From the NCBI GenBank assembly GCA_019009955.1, contig CM032233.1:130162501-130226500 (forward strand): a stretch of DNA of 64,000 nucleotides. Direction: 5' to 3'. Positions 52,401 to 62,961 of the stretch are shown one piece after another. This DNA comes from Riptortus pedestris (Eukaryota > Arthropoda > Insecta > Hemiptera > Alydidae). The position numbers were made by a program, and so were the translations under genes. A model generated the notes under the pieces. The model did not search any database and was not told the DNA's origin. It saw only the letters and a list, made by a program, of their open reading frames with translations. Each line of letters begins with the position of its first letter. Within the stretch, counting starts at the first letter, position 1.

Positions 52401-53282
52401 ATGAGCTCATCAAAGAAACGTAAGTATAATGAAGATTATATTAAATATGGGTTTATTTCAGTGCTCAAAGACGGTGTGGAACACCCCGAGTGTGTTATCT
52501 GCTACGAAGTACTGAGCAATGAGGCCTAATCGTCTTGAAAGACATTTGACAACCAAACATTTCGCTTTATAGGACAAACCAAAGGAGTTTTTTGCTACAA
52601 AATCTATAAATTTAAAACGCATGAAGTTGGATAGTACTGGACTTACTGCTCATTCATCTGAAAAAGTGCTTGAAGCTTCATATGAGCTATCACTTCTGAT
52701 TGCTAAGGAAAAGAAAAGCCATATTACTGGAGAGACCCTTGTCAAACCGTGCCTGTTGAAGGCAGTTGATATTATTCTTGGGAAAGATAGTAGACAAAAA
52801 TTGTCTCAAATACCGCTTTCAGACAACACTGTGAAACGTCGAATTGACGATATGGCCGAAGACATAAAATTCCCGGTAGTTGATGCAATAAAAAAATCGC
52901 CGTTTTTTGCTATTCAGCTAGACGAGAGCACGGACATAGCACAATGTTCTCAGTTGATTGTATACGTACGATATATCGAAAACGATAGAATGAATGACGA
53001 GCTATTATTTTCTACGGAGCTGGCGACCACTACAAAAGCTGTTGATGTGATGAAAGCAGTATCAGACTTTTTTGACAAATATGAACTCTCGTAGAAAAAA
53101 CTGATAGGCGTATGCACAGATGGTGCCCCTTCAATGCTTGGTTCTCGCTCAGGCTTCGTGCAGAAAAATGCTGAAGTGACTGGAATTCATTGCTTTATAC
53201 ATCGTCAAGCTTTGGCAGCCAAAACGCTTCCAAACGAACTCAATGCTGTCCTAAAACAGTGTATTAAAATTGTAAATTACAT
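52401..53282 (+). pseudogene. hAT (ZBED5-like) transposase, N-terminal part
   Basis: It starts MSSSKKRKYNEDYIKYGFIS with a BED-type region (CVIC, then RLERHLTTKH). The RNase-H-like core follows, with PFFAIQLDESTD, VYVRYIENDRMNDELL, GVCTDGAPSMLGSRSGF and HCFIHRQALAAK. In-frame stops occur after NEA (about 52526), after HFAL (about 52571) and after KYELS (53092-53094). The frame continues to VNYI at the Gypsy junction. Similarity to host ZBED5-like domesticated genes is family knowledge; here the stops and the insertion mark it as a dead transposon copy. Confidence 0.9.
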
Positions 53283-53400
53283 TATAGGGGGGTGTTCCCT
53301 ATAAATAAATGAAGTCTTGATTCCAAATAATAGGTTATTGTATTTTCATAACTTTCACAAAAATAATAATAATAATAATACTTTAGAACAATACAAACAG
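53283..53400 (-). repeat. Gypsy 3' LTR, truncated
   Basis: 118 bp identical to 57386-57503 except one base (A for G at about 53349). The other 100 bp of the LTR (the U3 start), the polypurine tract and the end of pol are absent, because pol sequence joins directly at 53401. Confidence 0.9.
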
Positions 53401-53623
53401 CAGTTGGCTTTGCTTGTGCAAAATCTTCATGAGATGGATGTAGGTCAGTCTTTCCGCTTGTCGTGGATTCCTCAGCAAGTAGGTAGGCTGGTTTCACTCG
53501 ATCTATGGAAACTACAACTTCCTTGTCCCTGAGCAGAATCACGAAGTTCTTTTCACTGCGCTTGACAACTCTATGAGGCCCAGAGTAGGGTGGCACTAGT
53601 GGTTTTCGGATCGCATCCTCTCT
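53401..53623 (-). pseudogene. Gypsy pol, C-terminal tail
   Basis: Minus-strand frame reads REDAIRKPLVPPYSGPHRVV, then KNFVILLRDKEVVVSIDRVK and PAYLL, the conserved post-integrase tail of Gypsy pol. It would continue directly from VFL at 54365 but for the family B insertion. The end of the protein is fused into the LTR. Confidence 0.85.
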
Positions 53624-54358
53624 TAAAAAAGTCCGTCACGCAGGGGCTGCGTAAACTAAGCAGATTTCCCATGTGAAGTTTTACAATAGAGAAATCGGCA
53701 TACTGGTAATACAATAGCACAGTGATTAAATCCAAAGGGGGTCGCCCGGCGGTCGTGGTCCAAGCAACGCAGCTTTAATCAGGCACTGAGGATGGAGCAT
53801 TGACTCCGAAAGTGCACTCTGCATTATATTAAAAACCATTAGAGGACTTGGCCTTCTTATTGATCCTTATACATTTGTTCCTCTACCATCCAGCATATTC
53901 CAGAGATATCTCGGTTAATATTCAAGATAGAGAATAAATGTATATAACATTATTTATAGTACATGTAATTTTCAATAAGATTGATTCTGTACAATTTTTC
54001 GATCCGACGTATAGTAACGGAGATATTTCGAATTTTCGAAAATCCTCCCCTCTAAAGCCCCCCTCCCACTGGTCTGATTTCAGCCGTTAACGAACTTGAT
54101 CTTTCTTTTTACATAAAACGACTAAATATCGAGTTTGGTACCGATCAAACAAAAATTGCGACCGCTAGAGCGGTAACAGACAAATATATAGATAGATAGA
54201 TAGATCTATATATATATATATAGATATATATATACAGTTTTGAACGGACTTCATTTTCGTCATCTACTAGGTAGGATCGATGGACATTTGAAGAAAAATT
54301 TCGAAAATTCCGTCATGAGTACAACCTCAATAGCTGATTTCCCTTGGGGGAAATCTGC
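53624..54358 (+). mobile_element. Family B element inside Gypsy pol
   Basis: 735 bp from TAAAAAAGTCCGTCACGCAG to GGGAAATCTGC, inserted at TAAAAA in the pol codons for VFLRED. The left and right flanks both show TAAAAA, so either a 6-bp duplication or an element-borne A-run explains the join. It carries the 5' subterminal AAGCAGATTTCCC, body modules, a short TA/GATA microsatellite (54185-54236), the 3' domain and the hairpin. Since the flanking codons are known, this copy gives the best definition of family B ends. Confidence 0.9.
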
Positions 54359-55140
54359 TAAAAACACGTGAGTGCAACTCTGGAGGTCTTTGTGTTGAAA
54401 TGTTTTCCTCAGATGATTCGCTCTGGCGTTAGCTGGCTTGATGCGCCTTAGGTCGTCTTTAAGTTGTTGCAACGCTAGTATGGGTTCTTGTTGAGAAGTA
54501 CTGTCTTCCAGCATTTCGCCTGGTAATCTTAAGGGTTGTCCATACAGTGCTTCCGCAACGCTGGCTCCCAAGTCTTCTTTAAATACTGCTCTAAGACCAA
54601 GTAGGACAGAGGGCAAAACCTTGGCCAAATGGGCCATTATAGCTGCTTTGAGGCTTCTGTGCCAGCGTTCTACGCAACCATTCGCTTGAGGGTGATATGC
54701 CGTCGTGCGTTTCTTGTCTGTGCCAAGAATGATGTTAAGGCGTTGAAATATTTCAGCTTCAAATTGACGACCTTGATCTGTGGTCAGCCGTACTGGTGTT
54801 CCGAAGCGAGCAACCCAATGTGTATAAAATGCCTCTGCCACCGTTGCTGCAGTAATTTCTTCGAGAGGTATAGCTTCAGGCCAGCGAGTCGCCCGGTCTA
54901 TCATGGTAAGGCAGTATCTTTTTCCATCCGAAGGAAGTAGTGGGCCGATAATGTCTAAATGTACATGTTGGAATCTAGCGGAAGGTTGGTAGGTTCCTAA
55001 GGGAGATTGAGTATGCCTTACTACTTTGGCTCTTTGACAAGGTAAGCAAGTCTTGGTCCATTTACCAACATCTTGATTCATATCCGGCCAGAAAAATCTC
55101 TGTGCCACCAGTTTCCTAGAAGCTCGGATACCTGGATGAC
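54359..55140 (-). pseudogene. Gypsy integrase
   Basis: The N-terminal zinc region reads SHPGIRASRKLVAQRFFWPD in a shifted frame near 55105-55145 and CLPC at about 55040. The catalytic triad is visible as Asp in HLDIIGP, Asp in TTDQGRQF and Glu in NGCVERWHRSLK. A duplicated AGCAAAGCTAGG (about 55142-55178) accompanies the upstream frameshift. The C-terminal end runs to THVFL, where the family B element is inserted. Confidence 0.9.
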
Positions 55141-56600
55141 TCAGTTCCTAGCTTTGCTGACGTAAGGCCTAGCTTTGCTGGTACTCATCTCACAGAGTAT
55201 CTGAGATGATAATCCTGGTAGTGAAGTAAGTTTGAGCTGTAAGCTCTTATTCTTCTTCAAATCACCAAGTGTTGGGTCTGACTTCTGTGCTTGGGCCAGC
55301 TGTTCCATATCATCCGGGATGATGATCTCCTCTACTCGTGATAGAGCATCTGCCACAATGTTATCTTTGCCTGGCATATATTCAATATTAGTTGAAAATT
55401 GACTAATATAATTTAACTGTCGAATTCTTCGGGGTGGGGAGTTTTCGGCTTTTTGGTGGAAGGCACTGGCAAGGGGCTTGTGGTCAGTGATTATCACAAA
55501 ATTGAGCCCTTCTAATAATGGTCTGAAATGACGGATGCCTTCGTTTGACTGAGAGCTTTTGAGAAAAATCCTAAAGGTTGCCATACTCCTTCTTTTTTCT
55601 GTTGCAATGCGGCTCCTATTCCTGTGTCCGAAGCATCACACATTAGGGCGAGTTCTCCAGTGGTTGTAGGGTGTGCAAGTTTCGCTGCCTCTGCTATGCT
55701 GCGCCTGCTCTGCTCAAAGGCTTGTATAGTCTCTTCTGTCCACTGCACAGGGGTCTTGTCATGTTTCTTGGAATTGTGTAGAAGCTTGTTAAGTGGCATT
55801 TGTATTTTAGCTGCGTTTGGAATGCATCTTCTATAAAAATTTAGCATCCCTAGAAACCTGCGTAATTTGCAAATAGTGTCTGGACGAGGAAAGTCTAAAA
55901 TGTTCTGAACTTTAGAAGGTAGAGGTTTTATTCCAGAGGCGTCTACTCTGTACCCTAAAAAATCTACCTCTGTTTTGCCTAGTACGCACTTAGCAAGATT
56001 TAAGGACATACCGTACTCGTTTAATCGCTGAAAAACTTCTCGGAGGTGGTCTTCATGCGTTTGCTCGTCTTTGGATGCCACCAAGAAATCATCCAAATAG
56101 GGGAAGACGAAATCTAAACTGCGCAGCATTGTGTCTACAAATCGTTAAAAAGTTTGAGCTGCATTTCTGAGTCCGAAGGTCATACGTAAGTACTCCATAA
56201 GACCAAATGGTGTAGCAATGGCGGTTTTTTCTATATCTTCTTCCGCTATGGGTATATGATGGTAAGCTCTGACTAAGTCTAATGTCGAGAAAATTTTCGC
56301 TCCATCCAACCTGGTATTAAAATCCATCAAATTCGGGACTCCGTATTCGTCCGGGACAGTTTGGGCGTTAAGTCTACGGTAGTCACCACACAAACGTAAT
56401 CCTCCGTCTTTCTTGGTAACTACATGGAGAGGGCTCGACCACGGGCTCTTGGACGGTCGACATATTCCTTCTGGCAGCATGCGTTCAATTTCCTCCTTTA
56501 CTAACCGATATTTTTCCGCAGGGAGTCTTCGGACCTTGCTAGTGATCGGGTTGCCTGTGGTTTTTAATATAGTGCTCCACTATAGTCCCTAGTTGGTCCT
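55141..56600 (-). pseudogene. Gypsy reverse transcriptase and RNase H
   Basis: RT motifs: [68 protein letters not shown] and the catalytic YLDD in FPYLDDFLVAS. A TAA stop replaces a Gln-like codon after NAAQTF (about 56143). RNase H: MCDASDTGIGAALQ, then FITDHKPL-like IITDHKPLASAF and GKDNIVADALSR. Between FFSKALSQT and the following EGIRHFRPLL about a dozen codons are missing and the frame shifts (near 55540). Confidence 0.93.
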
Positions 56601-57125
56601 TTAATTGGAGATGGTCTCGTCAGGTCTGGGAATTCCTTTAAAAATGTGTGCATAGGGACAGTCTCCTGGAATAGTAGAGATGGAAATGGGTGGTGTTTTT
56701 GAGAGTTGGCCTAGTGTGGAGAGTCCTGTCTTCTTATCGATAAGCCTTTTCTGTCGAAGATCGACTACAAGCTGATGGTGGAATAAAAAGTCGGCACCTA
56801 TTATGGGCTTTTCTACATCCACGATGACGAACTGCCATGGGTAGGGTCTTCGAAGTTCGAAATCTACAATGAGGTTTACTTCACCGTATGTCTTGATCGG
56901 GGAGTTATTGGCGGCTACGAGGGTACAATCTGTGGCTTTTCGTTTAGGATAATTAGAAATAGGTATTAGAGAAATAGCTGCGCCTGTATCAACTAGGAAG
57001 TGAAGTCTTGACCGCTTATCGTACACGAACAGGCGGCTGAGTGACTGGGTATTGACGGTTGCCGCTTCTTCCGTCACCCTTTCTAGTTTAAAGGCTTCTG
57101 ATTCCAGCTGCAGGGTGTTGTGCAT
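56601..57125 (-). pseudogene. Gypsy aspartic protease region
   Basis: The frame contains LHFLVDTGAAISLIP, with the DTGA active site, and PIIGADFLFHHQLVVDL, the second conserved protease segment. It overlaps the gag remnant by about 40 nt in another frame. In this group gag and pol are normally joined or frameshifted, so the overlap may be original or a later indel. Confidence 0.88.
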
Positions 57126-57358
57126 TTCCTAGCTTTATCCTGGAAGCGATTGTGGTAATAACAGATACCTTTCCGTGGTGATGACGGACTGCGTGGACGG
57201 GAACGCCATCTTCCGCCTTCATTTTCTCTTTCACGGCTCTTGGAACGAGTTCGGAATCGAAGCTCAGCGACTTCTGCTCGCAGCTTTTGAACTTCTTCAA
57301 GAAGACGTTCTGTGAGCGCTGGTTCAGCTAATGCGAGGTATTCCTCCTTATTCAGCAT
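57083..57358 (-). pseudogene. Gypsy Gag remnant with CHCC box
   Basis: ATG at 57358 opens MLNKEEYLALAEPALTERLL, a coiled Glu/Leu-rich helix, an Arg/Ser-rich stretch and CYYHNRFQDKARKCTTPC (C-x2-H-x9-C-x3-C), the box seen in CsRn1-type Gags in place of a CCHC knuckle. It starts only 8 nt from the primer-binding site and lacks a capsid-like domain, so the 5' half of gag is deleted. Confidence 0.85.
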
Positions 57359-57365
57359 TTCGAAT

Positions 57366-57381
57366 CGCGTCGGGGTCACCA
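57366..57381 (-). other. Gypsy primer-binding site (tRNA-Trp type)
   Basis: Minus strand TGGTGACCCCGACGCG, 4 nt after the LTR end. It is complementary, with one mismatch, to the 3' end of animal tRNA-Trp as I recall it; this primer choice is characteristic of CsRn1/Kabuki-type elements. Confidence 0.75.
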
Positions 57382-57385
57382 GTTT

Positions 57386-57603
57386 TATAGGGGGGTGTTC
57401 CCTATAAATAAATGAAGTCTTGATTCCAAATAATAGGTTATTGTATTTTCGTAACTTTCACAAAAATAATAATAATAATAATACTTTAGAACAATACAAA
57501 CAGAGGTCTCCTCATGGTGGTACACAAGCAACTGACTGTCTAAACTTTTGTTATCAGTGTTAGGTTAAGTGGTAACCAGGGGCAACGGGGCCCAGCTGTT
57601 ACA
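57386..57603 (-). repeat. Gypsy 5' LTR, 218 bp
   Basis: In element orientation it begins TGTAACAGCTGGGCCCC and ends CCCCCCTATA. The right boundary is fixed by the ACAT duplication and resumption of the hAT frame, the left by the primer-binding site. Confidence 0.88.
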
Positions 57604-58455
57604 ACATAAAAAACAGTGCATTAAATACTCGACTGTTTAAAACACTTTGTGAGGATTTAGGAAGTGACCACAAAACACTTCTATTTCATACATAAGTACG
57701 CTGGCTATCCAAAGGAAACATGTTAGCTAGATGATTTGAGCTCCGTGATGAGGTAATCACTTTCTTAGAAAGTCTGAAGCAAAATGAGCTAAGCATGGAA
57801 TTCAAGAAACCAAGTACACAGGTATCATTGGCTTATTTATCAGACTGACTCGTTGAACAGCCTTAACTTGAAACTGCAGGGTGGAGAATCAAATATAGTG
57901 ATTCATCGTGATGCCATCAAGATGTACATCGAGAAATTGCAGCTTTGGAAACGAAAAATATCAGCAAACCCCTGTAGTTATTCAAATTTTGCCAAAATAA
58001 TGTCAATCTCAGATGAGCCACAGTTGAAGGAGGTTTTTGAAGGATCCCAAATGAAAAGCCTAATGTTAAACCATTTAGAGAACCTCAGTGAAGAGTTCAA
58101 GAAATATTTCCCAGACATTTGTGACGAAGGTATTTACAGACTCTCAACAGACCCATTCAATATCAATATCGACTCTCTGCCAGAAGCATTACAAGAAGAA
58201 GGTTTGGAGATAAAACATGATTCCTCTGCCAAGTACGACTTTGACAAAATGGACAAGTCATCATTTTGGATCAAATATTTCAAAGTGTAGCCTCGTGTGT
58301 CACAGGCAGCTATTCGATTATATCTGCCTTTTTCGAGTACCTACTTGTGTAAAAAGGCATTTTCAACCCTCGTTTCAATCAAAACTAAGTCCAGAAACAA
58401 ACTTGATGTTACCAGTGACTTACATTGTGCCCTTACTGCCCACCCATCTCACTAG
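57604..58455 (+). pseudogene. hAT (ZBED5-like) transposase, C-terminal part
   Basis: It resumes exactly where the Gypsy element ends: IKNSALNTRLFKTLCEDLGS, then VRWLSKGNMLA, FELRDEVITFLESLKQNELS, the open stretch 57853-58287, and a C-terminal dimerisation segment YLPFSSTYLCKKAFSTLVS followed by IKTKSRNKL. Stops occur after HT, after MLAR and near YLSD, and TAG at 58288 sits just before the dimerisation region. The final stop is at 58453. Confidence 0.9.
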
Positions 58456-60198
58456 TTCAGTAGTTTATTAAGTTCTTTTTGTTTTTGTTAAGTTTTTGTC
58501 TATGTTTTTCTGTAACAGTATATCTTTAAATTGACTCTTCAGATGTTATTATTCTTTGTGATATTAAAAATACATGTTTTGTTTTCAATGTAATTCTTGT
58601 TTTGTTTTTTTCATATGCCCTTAACATTTACTGTGAAGGGGGGGGGCGTGGATGGTTTCCATTTTTACAGGAGGGGGCGTAGTAAAAAAAGTTTGGGAAC
58701 CCCTGCTCTAATACATTCAAATATATTAAAAAATCATATTACATTATCTTCACAATTCTAAAACTGTTTCAAATATTTTTCACGTTTTAATTAAATAATG
58801 TATTAAATACACTTAGAGAAGGGTGGGGGCAGTATACCTTATTTGGTTACTGGCGTTAAAAAATAACATAGTTTTGAATTATTAAGGATAAAATTTGTAC
58901 ATTGATTTGAATTAACTTATCCAGGTGAGATACCTGGGTAGTTCATATTGGAATGTATTGTTGAGCCTATCAATATTTCTAAGCAAATCACTTGCTTCAT
59001 ACATTATTTTACAAACAAAAATTATAAAACAAAATTTACACTAATTAAAAAAGTAAACAAATTATGTTATGTGCACGATTGCCGAAAAACAAATAGACGA
59101 TGAAATATCGCGAATTTTTATTTCAGGCCTCCCTTATAACCCCCATTCCCCTTTGAACCTAAAATTTTTAGCATAGCTTATAATCATGGAAGAATTAATT
59201 CTAATTTACATACCGAGTATTGTTAAGTTCGGTTCTACCGTTAGTGCCCAGTAAAATAGTTGCTCCCGATTTAGTTTTTAGCGTATATCTCGTTTATACT
59301 TTGCTATAAAACAAAAGTGTATATGACAAAAGTTACTCTAAATAACAAAATAAACAACTTTTGTTATGTTTATACTTGCCGAAAAACCAATAGGAAACGA
59401 AATATCACTATTTTTAATTTCTGGCATCCCTTATAACCCCCACTCCTGCCCGTCCCTAGAAATGTTGGTGAGTCTTTTGTGCCAAATAAAATTGTTGACT
59501 CACGCTATAATTTTTAGCGTATAACGCCTTTATAGTTCTGTATACGACGATATGGTATATAACAAAAGTTTCTCTAAATAACAAAATAAACAACTTTTGT
59601 TATGTACATATTTGCCGAAACCCCAATAGGAAACGAAATATCACTATTTTTAATTTCAGACCTCCTTATAACCCCCACTTCTGCCCGTCCCTAGAAATGT
59701 TAGTATAGCTTATTATAAGGAAGGCGCTAGTGCTAACTCACATACCGAGTTTGGTTTAGTTCGAGTGAGTTTTTTGGGCCAAATAAAATTATTGACTTCC
59801 GCAGTAGTTTTTAACGTATAACTCATTTATGCTTAGGTATAAGACAAAAGTGTATATAACAAAAGTTACTCCAAATAACAAAATAAACAACTTTTGTTAT
59901 GTGCATAATTGCCAAAAATGCATTAGAAAACGAAATATTGCTATTTTTAATTTCAGCCTTCCCTTATAACCCCCACTCCTGTTCGTCTCAGAGAATATTA
60001 ACATAGCCTAAAGTCTAAGTTGTAGTAATATTCATACCAAGTTTCATAAAATTCGGTTCAGCCGTTTACGCGTGAAAAGATAACAAACAAACAAACACAC
60101 ACGAAAGAAACAAAATGCAGTTATGGTGTCTATGACATGTGAAACGAAAAGTTATCGTGAAATTTCGTGAAAAAAATCAATGTACAGACAGAGGTTAC

Positions 60199-60246
<48 letters not shown>

Positions 60247-60254
<8 letters not shown>

Positions 60255-61703
60255 CCCGGCCTCGCTCAGGATTTCATTTGAGGTTTAATGATGGTGGTAT
60301 TTTTTTTGGCAAGCCTTTACTTTCCACAATATTTTAACATTTTCCGATGTATACCCGTCGTTGCTGTGGATTTGTTAATAATAAAATTATTTGTTATGTA
60401 AGGCTTCGCTGTCCACAATATTTTTATATTTCCCGTCTCCTGTACATGTAGCTTTTTTTTTATATATATAATTCATAATTATAGAAAGTATTCTGTCCGC
60501 TAAACTATGTTTGAATTAAACTTCCTTTCACTTGATACGTTACAAAGACCAACAGTGACTGAAAACAGAAAATGTAATATACTGCCATTTTTATTTTACC
60601 CCCCCTCTCCCCCTCCCGATCGAACCTAAAAAATTTAATATAACTTATAATCGTTTAAGAAATAATGCTAACTCACATGCTGAGTTTTGTTAAGTTCCGT
60701 TCAATCGTTAGTGCCAAATACAATTGTCGGCTACCGTTTTAGCTTTCAGTGTATATCTCGTTTATACTTGGTATACGATAAAAGTGAACATAACAAAAGT
60801 TACTCTAAATAACAAAATAAACAACTTTTGTCATGTACATATTTGCCGAAAAACCAATAGAAAACGAAATTTCACTATTTTTAATTTCAGGGCTCCCTTA
60901 GAACCCCCACTCCTGCTCCTCCCTAGAAATGTTTGTACCGCTTATTATCATGGAGAAGTTAGTGCTAAGACACATACCGAGTTTTGTTAAGTTCCGTTCA
61001 ATTGTTAGAGCCCAATAAAACCGTCGGCTCCCGCTTTGCTTTTCAGTGTATATCTCATTCATACTTGGTATACGACAAAAGAGAATGTAACAAAAGTTTT
61101 TCGACAAATGTGTACATGACAAAAGTTGTTTATTTTGTTATTTAGAGTAACTTTTGTCGTATACCAAGTATAAACGAGATATACACTGAAGACTAAAACG
61201 GTAGGCGACAATTGTCTTTGGCACTAACGATTGAACGGAACTTTAAAAAACTTGGCATGTGAATTATCATTAATTCTTAAACGATTATAAGCTATATTAA
61301 TTTTTTTAGGTTCAACCGGGGGGGGGGTTATAAGAGAAGCCTGAAATAAAAATGCTCAGTATATTACATTTTCTGTTCGTTTTTTAGTCACTGTTGGTCT
61401 TTGTAACGTATCAAGGGAAAGTAAGTGTAATTCAAACATAGTTTGGCGGACAGAATACTTTCTATAATTATGAATTATACATATATAAAAAAAAGCTACA
61501 TGCACAGGACACGGGAAATATAAAAACATTGTGGACAGCGAAGCCTTACATAACAAATAGTTTTATTATTAACAAATCCACAGCAACGACGGGTATACAT
61601 CGGAAAATGTTAAAATATTGTTGAAAGTAAAGGCTTGCCAAAAAAAATACCACCATCATTAAACCTCAAATGAAATCCCGAGCGAGGCCGGGTACCTTAG
61701 CTA

Positions 61704-61707
<4 letters not shown>
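60247..61707. repeat. 1.46-kb family A palindrome (fold-back)
   Basis: The left arm (head 'ggtacccggcctcgctcagg' to about 60870) and right arm (about 61110 to the reverse head 'gcgaggccgggtacc' at about 61695) are near-identical inverted copies. For example 'acgttacaaagaccaac' at 60537 mirrors 'gttggtctttgtaacgt' at 61394. The centre lies near 61090-61110 among ACAAAAGTT stems. Both ends are flanked by (TA)n (60204-60248 and 61704-61750). No coding content. Confidence 0.88.
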
Positions 61708-61751
<44 letters not shown>

Positions 61752-61957
61752 TAAGATATATAAGATCTTTTTTTTTAAAAATATGTTTTAAAACAGGAAA
61801 TTTGTATTAAATTTTGATAGGGTCATGTGGAAAGGAGTGCAGCTTTGCATCGTGCCTTTATTTGTATAAATGATAATTTATAATTCTTGCCGAATCTTTT
61901 ATAACGACCTGGTTTGATAAATTCTTGTAAGGTCGTTTTCGTGGGATAATCCCAATT

Positions 61958-62456
61958 CCCCCCCCCCCCCACCCCCCCCCCCCCCCACCCCCCCCCCCCC
62001 CCACCCCCCCCCCCCCCCACCCCCCCCCCCCCCCACCCCCCCCCCCCCCCACCCCCCCCCCCCCCCACCCCCCCCCCCCCCCACCCCCCCCCCCCCCCAC
62101 CCCCCCCCCCCCCCACCCCCCCCCCCCCCCACCCCCCCCCCCCCCCACCCCCCCCCCCCCCCACCCCCCCCCCCCCCCACCCCCCCCCCCCCCCACCCCC
62201 CCCCCCCCCCACCCCCCCCCCCCCCCACCCCCCCCCCCCCCCACCCCCCCCCCCCCCCACCCCCCCCCCCCCCCACCCCCCCCCCCCCCCACCCCCCCCC
62301 CCCCCCACCCCCCCCCCCCCCCACCCCCCCCCCCCCCCACCCCCCCCCCCCCCCACCCCCCCCCCCCCCCACCCCCCCCCCCCCCCACCCCCCCCCCCCC
62401 CCACCCCCCCCCCCCCCCACCCCCCCCCCCCCCCACCCCCCCCCCCCCCCACCCCC
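61958..62456. repeat. Perfect 16-bp A(C)15 satellite, 31 copies
   Basis: Every 16th base from 61971 to 62451 is A and all others are C, with no interruption. The minus strand is (G)15T repeated, with strong G-quadruplex potential. Gly/Trp/Val frames reported across it are artefacts. Flanks are ordinary AT-rich DNA. Confidence 0.97.
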
Positions 62457-62647
62457 ATCAAATGAGAATATAAATTGTCTTGAACATTTTGGAGTGAAGA
62501 GTGAAAATATTAATGGAAGACAGTGTGAAGATTTCCTTCTTAAAAGGATTTGAAGAAAACTGCAGTCTTTGAGTAATCAATGAGGGTGAGCCGATCTTGA
62601 TCAGGTACACCAATGATGGATGTTTTATTTTCTTTATAATAATTAGT

Positions 62648-62961
62648 AAGGTTATTACCTTACTGAGGTGACGGTGTATGGATTGCATGGGTTGAAGTAC
62701 TTTCTAGAGGAAGCACCATTAAAAAAAAAATACATCCCTGGCAGAGTTGGAAGAGCCTTTTTATATATGCATTGCAAGTTCACCAAGATCTCTAGAAAAC
62801 CTACAACCACAGTCATAGCTATGCTTGACTTCTCGAAACAGTGTAAGTTAAAATATGACAGTGACATATGGATGAATAAACCTCTAGTTGTTTCAATTTT
62901 GTGCGCTGTCATTTTCCAGACAAAGTTATTATTTAATAATAAAGCACTCGACTATCTTTGA
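62648..62961 (+). CDS. Putative terminal exon, product unknown
   Basis: A frame of about 100 codons follows an acceptor-like TTACCTTACTGAG and reads TVYGLHGLKYFLEEAPLKKK, then VGRAFLYMHCKFTKISRK, MLDFSKQCKLKYDSDIWM and a TGA at 62959. AATAAA at about 63034 is 73 bp downstream, which fits a last exon. Upstream at 62480-62560, ENINCLEHFGVKSENING followed by CEDFLLK could be another exon fragment. I recognise no family. Confidence 0.25.

Larger units (their letters stand above)
53283..57603 (-). mobile_element. Gypsy/Ty3 LTR retrotransposon, CsRn1-like, defective
   Basis: Flanked by the 4-bp duplication ACAT (53279-53282 and 57604-57607), inside the hAT coding frame. In element orientation: LTR (57603-57386), primer-binding site, gag remnant, protease, RT, RNase H, integrase, truncated 3' LTR (53400-53283). 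The CHCC-type Gag box and a primer site complementary to tRNA-Trp point to the CsRn1 clade. Defects: the N-terminal half of gag is missing, there is a stop in RT, deletions/frameshifts in RNase H and before integrase, a family B insertion at the end of pol, and loss of the first 100 bp of the 3' LTR. Confidence 0.93.
51819..58705 (+). mobile_element. ZBED5-like hAT transposon with 8-bp target duplication, interrupted by Gypsy
   Basis: Terminal inverted repeats CTGGGGTTCCCAAACT (51819) and AGTTTGGGAACCCCTG (ending 58705) match the CAGGGGTTCCCAAAC type common in hAT elements. They are flanked by the 8-bp direct repeat CTCTAATA (51811-51818 and 58706-58713), the duplication size of hAT. The transposase reading frame is broken by the Gypsy insertion (53283-57603) and by stops. 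Without the Gypsy element the hAT is about 2.6 kb. Confidence 0.93.
51118..60204 (+). mobile_element. Family A element split by a hAT transposon
   Basis: Head ACTAGCTAAGGTACCCGGCT at 51120 with the CCCGG/CCGGG hairpin; internal head part to 51810. The hAT occupies 51819-58705. Family A resumes at 58706, with internal units at about 59054, 59352, 59589 and 59887 and the tail 'gaggttacaattttatata' at 60204. Without the insertion it is about 2.2 kb. It lacks an ORF. Confidence 0.8.

Noticed and set aside
61823..62461. Three long Gly/Trp/Val-rich ORFs on the minus strand
   Set aside because: They are translations of the A(C)15 satellite in three frames; no coding signal outside the repeat.
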